Source: Lysobacterales bacterium
Lineage (GTDB): Bacteria; Pseudomonadota; Gammaproteobacteria; Xanthomonadales; Marinicellaceae
Assembly (NCBI GenBank): GCA_026988115.1
Contig: JALSLV010000053.1
Location: 46,219-110,218, forward strand
DNA: 64,000 nt
Direction of reading: 5' to 3'
The notes beneath the pieces were generated by a model, which saw nothing but the letters and a program-made list of their open reading frames with translations, was not told the DNA's origin and ran no database searches. The stretch's first letter is position 1; each line of letters opens with the position of its first letter. A program made the position numbers and the translations under genes. Of the stretch, positions 60,364 to 64,000 are shown piece after piece.

Positions 60364-61158
60364 TCAGTCAATTTGTTCTTGTGCAAAGCTCACATCGCAG
60401 TTTTGTAGCGCATCCAGGGCATTGCATTGGGACGCATGTTGGTATAATTTCTTTGCTTTGCTTGCATTGGCACCTAATAACAATAAACCATTTGCGTACT
60501 CTATCGAAGTAATTGCCGTATCTGGGTTTAGTTCAAGAGAGGTTTCAAAATGCTTCAAAGCAATGGGTTTTTTTGCTCCATAAGTTAAACCACCTAACAT
60601 AGCACCAACCTTATCAATGATTTCTGCATGGTATAAACCCATGGCGGTATGTGCCTCGGCATGATTAGGTTCTAGTTCAAGTGTTTTTTCTAAATAAGAT
60701 TTTATTTTTCCTCCCAAACCTTGAGCCAGTGCTTTAGTAATAGAAATTCGTTGCGAATAGCGTCCCATAATTAGAGCACAAACAAAATGGTAGTTAGCAA
60801 AATCGGGTAGGGCAGCTGCGGCATCTTCGCATTTATTCATGCATTCTTTTAATAATGCTAGTGCTTGCTCTTCATCTTCACACAAATAATCACAATAAGC
60901 AGCAATAGAGCGAGCCAGTATAATGGCACCATCTTCACCCAAATCCAAAGCCATTTGAGCCGCTTGTGTAAAATCTCCATTATGAAACAGCAACCACGCA
61001 TTGGCTTGTGCGGTTAATGCTTCAGTATCGCCCTCATAATCCAATGGATACACTTCTTGATCACCACTATGCAATTGCTCCCAAACTTGGGTAAGTTGTT
61101 CTAAATCATAATCAAATTTAAAGTCATTAGGAAGTTCTGCCCAGTTTGTGATTTTCAT
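60364..61158 (-). CDS. Tetratricopeptide-repeat protein
   Basis: 264 residues, acidic, all helical, no signal peptide. TPR-like units are visible at about 50-75 ('ANAWLLFHNGDFTQAAQMA'), 150-190 ('LEKTLELEPNHAEAHTAMG') and 200-240 ('HFETSLELNPDTAITSIEYA'). A Cys-containing stretch lies in the middle and at the end. TPR arrays bind other proteins; the partner cannot be told from sequence or neighbours. 103 bp separate it from eptA upstream of that operon, with no gene between. Confidence 0.75.
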   Translation of the reverse strand: MKITNWAELPNDFKFDYDLEQLTQVWEQLHSGDQEVYPLDYEGDTEALTAQANAWLLFHNGDFTQAAQMALDLGEDGAIILARSIAAYCDYLCEDEEQALALLKECMNKCEDAAAALPDFANYHFVCALIMGRYSQRISITKALAQGLGGKIKSYLEKTLELEPNHAEAHTAMGLYHAEIIDKVGAMLGGLTYGAKKPIALKHFETSLELNPDTAITSIEYANGLLLLGANASKAKKLYQHASQCNALDALQNCDVSFAQEQID

Positions 61159-61393
61159 TGCAATTACTCATGTTTTTTTAATGCTAATATTATCAACAAA
61201 AAAAAGCGGATTGTAAAGTGAAAGAATAGAGTCTTTAGAATCCAATTAGAATAAATTGTCATAAAGGCGTTAATTAAACGAAGAGTTTGCCAAAGGTATA
61301 ACCAATTCACTTTTCAAGAAACTTGCAAAATAGTTTTAAATAATGAACTAAAAACCTTGATTTTTTATCCAAATTTATTGTTTTATCAACCCC

Positions 61394-62495
61394 GCGACAT
61401 AATACCGCAAAATTATGCGGCATATTTAATTCTAGGATGATTGAAATATTTCTGTACTCTTTTTGGTTGATTTTGAATATCTGACATATGTTTATGCACC
61501 TTAATTTCCATCTCGCCTTTTTTCTTAGTAGGAGCATCAGCTCTAAACTTTGCCTTTAAATCACAATTCAAATATTCATCAGGATTAAGTTCAGGGCTAT
61601 AACTGGGCAGGTAAAATAGTTCAACTTTGTTAACCTTATCTTCTAGCCATTCTTTAACAACTTTTGCATGATGCACTCGTAGGTTATCAAGCACTAGAAA
61701 TATTTTTTTATCGCTTGCTTTTATTAATTGTTTAATAAAAGTAATAAATACTTCTGCGTTAAACGATTTTGGATAAATCATAAATTGCACCTTGCCTTGA
61801 TTAGTTATGGAAGAAATCATATTCACTCTTTCTCGTGCAGCATGCGACAATGTGATTGTTGGTGTTTTGCCAACAGGTGCATAACCACGAGGGTAATGCT
61901 CTATACTTGATATTCCTGTTTCATCAGCCCAATGTATTTCTCCTTGTTCTTTGATGCATTGTTTTTCAATAATAGGATACCTCTCATCCAGCCATTCTTT
62001 TACTGCTTTTGGTTGTTGTTCATAAGCTAGTTTCACAGGTCTTTGTGGAGTAAATTTCCATCTATGTAAATAATCACACAATGTTCGTTGTGGTATTTTT
62101 ATTTGAAACTCTCTTTCAACTAACTGCTGTATTGCTTCATTTGACCAAAGTGCAAATGACAGTTTATATTGGTCAGGTGTTTTATCAACAATCATTTTTT
62201 GAATAACCTTCTCTTGTTTCACTGACAGAGTTCTACCATTGCCAATTGGGCGACCCCGTTTATCTTCGTTTGAAATTCTACCCAGTTTCTTGTAATTTAT
62301 TATCCAGTTTGTGATTGTAGAATTTCTAATACCAAGTGTTACTGAAATGTCTATTTGCTTTGATCCAGCTTTAAACATTCTTACTGCTGCTCGTTTCAAT
62401 TCTTTTCTAGCTTCTTTATTTAGTGTTCTTAAATCAATATTTTTCATACTGATATTATACCATATTTTGATGATATAATTGCGGTATTATTCCGC
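61394..62495 (-). mobile_element. IS630-family insertion sequence
   Basis: About 1.1 kb with imperfect terminal inverted repeats: GCGACATAATACCGCAA at the left and the complement of GCGGAATAATACCGCAA at the right (15 of 17 match). A TA follows the right end, but I find no clear TA at the left, so the target duplication is uncertain. One intact transposase gene fills it. It is flanked on the right by an 8-bp tandem repeat. Confidence 0.8.
61413..62447 (-). CDS. IS630-family transposase
   Basis: 344 residues, apparently intact. The N-terminal helix-turn-helix region ('KQIDISVTLGIRNSTITNW') and a second winged-helix part ('IPQRTLCDYLHRWKF') bind the ends. The DDE catalytic residues are in 'EIHWADETGIS' (first Asp), 'FLVLDNLRVHHAK' (second Asp) and 'YSPELNPDEYLN' (Glu). 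It catalyses cut-and-paste movement into TA sites in related elements. The full length and conserved triad suggest an active or recently active copy. Confidence 0.95.
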   Translation of the reverse strand: MKNIDLRTLNKEARKELKRAAVRMFKAGSKQIDISVTLGIRNSTITNWIINYKKLGRISNEDKRGRPIGNGRTLSVKQEKVIQKMIVDKTPDQYKLSFALWSNEAIQQLVEREFQIKIPQRTLCDYLHRWKFTPQRPVKLAYEQQPKAVKEWLDERYPIIEKQCIKEQGEIHWADETGISSIEHYPRGYAPVGKTPTITLSHAARERVNMISSITNQGKVQFMIYPKSFNAEVFITFIKQLIKASDKKIFLVLDNLRVHHAKVVKEWLEDKVNKVELFYLPSYSPELNPDEYLNCDLKAKFRADAPTKKKGEMEIKVHKHMSDIQNQPKRVQKYFNHPRIKYAA

Positions 62496-62504
62496 TAGGT
62501 TAAT

Positions 62505-62564
62505 ATTGTTTTATTGTTTTATTGTTTTATTGTTTTATTGTTTTATTGTTTTATTGTTTTATTG
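62505..62564. repeat. Tandem array of the 8-bp unit ATTGTTTT
   Basis: Seven complete ATTGTTTT units and a partial eighth (ATTG) are perfectly repeated, starting 9 bp beyond the right end of the IS630 element. Such arrays change copy number by slippage. It is not within a reading frame and lies 230 bp before the next ATG. The rest of 62565-62794 is AT-rich, with no gene that I can identify. Confidence 0.9.
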
Positions 62565-62794
62565 ATAGTATACTTTGGTCAAATTAAATTATTGATTACT
62601 GATAGGTACCTGTCAAAAGACTGTTCGACTACCTAAAAAAAACAAGTAAACAATAACTGCTTGAGAGTTAAATAATCCGTGTGGGACGTGGTTGTTTAAA
62701 AAGCAATGACCCAAATCCATAAGGACGTGTTATTCTTTTTTCCCTTCCTCTTACCTCAGGTGCTCTTTATTTTGGACACTAAAAAGAGAAGCCC

Positions 62795-63478
62795 ATGAAA
62801 AATATAACACTTTTACTTGCCTTGTTAATAACAACAATCTTAGCGCATGCCTCCGTTCCTGATGATATGCCAGAGAGCACCTACAATCAAATCATACAGC
62901 AAGTCATTCAAGATAAAGGTTATCTTGATATGAGTGCAGTACAAGAATCAATTGCACAATGGCAATTACAACAACCCTTGCCAGTTACAGATGGACAACT
63001 GATTGAATCTGGTACGTGTAGTGACTGTTTTGGAAATGACCAAGGCACTGATTCACAGTTTAAACAACCAAGAAATATAAAGGTTAAAGCAAAAAAACAC
63101 AGCAATGGCAAGTACCCAAGCGTATTGAAAATAAAGTGGAAAAAACCCAAAAAGCTCGATGCAAGCATCAGAGATTTGTACACGCTCTCGCATTATTTAA
63201 TCTACATAGCGAAGGATGGCCAATCCTATGAAATCCTAAGAAAAGAAGCCAAATATAAGAAAAATGGCAAGCTAAAAAAGAAACAAAGAATTAAATTTAA
63301 AGACAAAGAAACAGGTGCTTATTCGGTGCAGGTTCAGGCAGTTTATCAGCAAATCGTAACGAATAAAAGTCAGCAAAAGTCTTTTAATAAAGCTGGCGTA
63401 TCTGAATCAACAAGCCCTTGGACGATTGCAAAAGTATACAAGGACACCCATTGTAAAATAATCATCAAATGCGTATAA
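62795..63478 (+). CDS. Exported hypothetical protein with fibronectin-III-like region
   Basis: 227 residues; ATG preceded by AGAGAAG. A signal peptide ends near 'LAHA', then an acidic helical region (about 20-70), a 'GTCSDCFGND' segment with two cysteines, and a very Lys-rich beta region (about 95-205). In the last region, strands such as 'SVLKIKWKKP' and 'GAYSVQVQAVYQQ' suggest a fibronectin-III-like sandwich. Two more Cys lie at the end ('HCKIIIKCV'). I do not recognise the family. It is 43 bp before a REP-associated transposase gene on the same strand and may be cargo or simply a neighbour. Confidence 0.6.
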   Translation: MKNITLLLALLITTILAHASVPDDMPESTYNQIIQQVIQDKGYLDMSAVQESIAQWQLQQPLPVTDGQLIESGTCSDCFGNDQGTDSQFKQPRNIKVKAKKHSNGKYPSVLKIKWKKPKKLDASIRDLYTLSHYLIYIAKDGQSYEILRKEAKYKKNGKLKKKQRIKFKDKETGAYSVQVQAVYQQIVTNKSQQKSFNKAGVSESTSPWTIAKVYKDTHCKIIIKCV

Positions 63479-63521
63479 TGTGTCTTATGTTAATAGGTAG
63501 AATAAGATTTAGGAGTAATTT

Positions 63522-64000
63522 ATGACAGTACCAAGACGAAGTTTAATATCCTTATCGGATACACCGTATTACCACTGCTACGTGCGTTGTGTTCGGCGTG
63601 CTTTTTTGTTTGGGGATGACAAATACACGGGGGTTAACTATGACCATCGCCGCGAATGGATTCGCGAGAAGATTTTATCCCAAACTGATGTCTTTGCCAT
63701 TGACTGCTGTGCGTATGCGGTGATGTCGAACCATTATCACGTGGTACTTTTTGTGGATGAACAAAAGGCTAAGGACTGGGATAGACGTGAGGTTTTGCGT
63801 CGTTGGAAGCAATTGTATAATTTGTCTTACCTAACTGAGAAATACTATAATAAAGAAGCACTTACAAAAGAAGAACTCGATGCCATTTATGTCAATATCG
63901 AACTGTATCGCGAACGTTTGATGGATATTTCATGGTATATGCGCGGCATAAATGAGTCAATCGCACGACGCTCAAATGCCGAAGATAACTGCAAAGGAAG
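63522..64000 (+). CDS. REP-associated tyrosine transposase (Y1/HUH), 3' end outside window
   Basis: ATG 63522 follows AGGAG; 159 residues are visible and the frame is open at the window edge. The N-terminus has 'DTPYYHCYVRCVRRAFLFG', typical of the IS200-like RAYT group. The HUH metal-binding motif is His-Tyr-His in 'VMSNHYHVVLFVD'. The catalytic tyrosine should lie further on; 'SWYMRGINESIARR' near residue 140 is in the expected helix. Such enzymes act on single-stranded DNA hairpins and are usually single-copy genes linked to dispersed REP palindromes. Confidence 0.88.
   Translation, partial: MTVPRRSLISLSDTPYYHCYVRCVRRAFLFGDDKYTGVNYDHRREWIREKILSQTDVFAIDCCAYAVMSNHYHVVLFVDEQKAKDWDRREVLRRWKQLYNLSYLTEKYYNKEALTKEELDAIYVNIELYRERLMDISWYMRGINESIARRSNAEDNCKG

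Noticed and set aside
61394..62495. IS630 element here as the helper of the family 1 miniature elements
   Set aside because: Its terminal repeats (ATAATACCGC core) do not resemble GAGCTTGTCCGAGAA.
62505..62564. CRISPR array
   Set aside because: The 8-bp units are directly adjacent with no spacers.

Overview
The window is AT-rich, densely coded bacterial DNA that reads as a gammaproteobacterial chromosome. Two gene orders match that group: ypjD-yfjD facing ffh, and rsgA facing orn. purN-purM and sucA-sucB-lpd also look proteobacterial. The combination of Calvin-cycle genes, an NAD-linked molybdenum formate dehydrogenase and a large multiheme cytochrome locus suggests a facultative or obligate chemolithoautotroph. 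The secreted proteins (DUF11-type repeats, a C-terminal F-K-D-G-F-E tail) recall Marinicella-like and Xanthomonadales-related bacteria; that placement is a guess from memory.

Layout. 0-5 kb: the 3' part of an autotransporter with DUF11-like repeats, then an exported caspase-like protein with Sel1 repeats. 5-10.6 kb: the 2-oxoglutarate dehydrogenase operon sucA-sucB-lpdA. 10.7-13.7 kb: the NADH-side subunit of formate dehydrogenase (fdsB) facing fdhD, followed by a tyrosine-phosphatase-like protein. 13.7-18.6 kb: small membrane proteins, an ABC exporter, and the nucleotide nucleosidase ppnN. 18.8-23.5 kb: a Calvin-cycle operon tkt-fba-cbbY-prk on the minus strand; no RuBisCO is visible. 23.7-24.3 kb: a SRPBCC-family pseudogene split by a miniature transposable element.

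24.6-41.1 kb is the most unusual region: nine same-strand genes that look like one electron-transfer and signalling locus. In order they are: a fused flavin/cyclic-nucleotide/4x[4Fe-4S] oxidoreductase; a membrane protein with two His-X13-His helices (di-heme b type); an inner-membrane decaheme cytochrome with a cytoplasmic FHA-like domain; an exported protein with two DUF336 (GlcG/HbpS-like) domains; an outer-membrane beta-barrel; a 1234-residue decaheme cytochrome with a C-terminal LVIVD-type propeller; a c554-like multiheme cytochrome; a PP2C phosphatase; and a twin-FHA membrane protein. The parts could form a wire from outside the cell through the outer membrane and periplasm to a cytoplasmic flavin/ferredoxin module, under cyclic-nucleotide and phosphothreonine control. 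Reducing power made this way, or by formate oxidation, could feed the Calvin operon. This is inference from domain content.

41.4-44.8 kb: the molybdenum subunit of formate dehydrogenase (fdsA) coupled to an HPP-family membrane protein. 45-51 kb: housekeeping genes (DUF3108, purN, purM, yfjD, ypjD, ffh). 51.2-54 kb: a large secreted trypsin-like protease. 54-61 kb: maiA, a cyanophycin-synthetase-like Mur ligase, rsgA, orn, a PAP2 phosphatase, an eptA-like phosphoethanolamine transferase and a TPR protein. 61.4-64 kb: an intact IS630-family element, an 8-bp tandem repeat, an exported hypothetical protein, and the start of a REP-associated (Y1) transposase.

At least three families of miniature inverted-repeat elements are scattered in the window (17.0, 18.6, 23.9, 39.7 and 41.2 kb). 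One disrupts a gene and one supplies a stop codon. I saw no tRNA, rRNA or CRISPR array.
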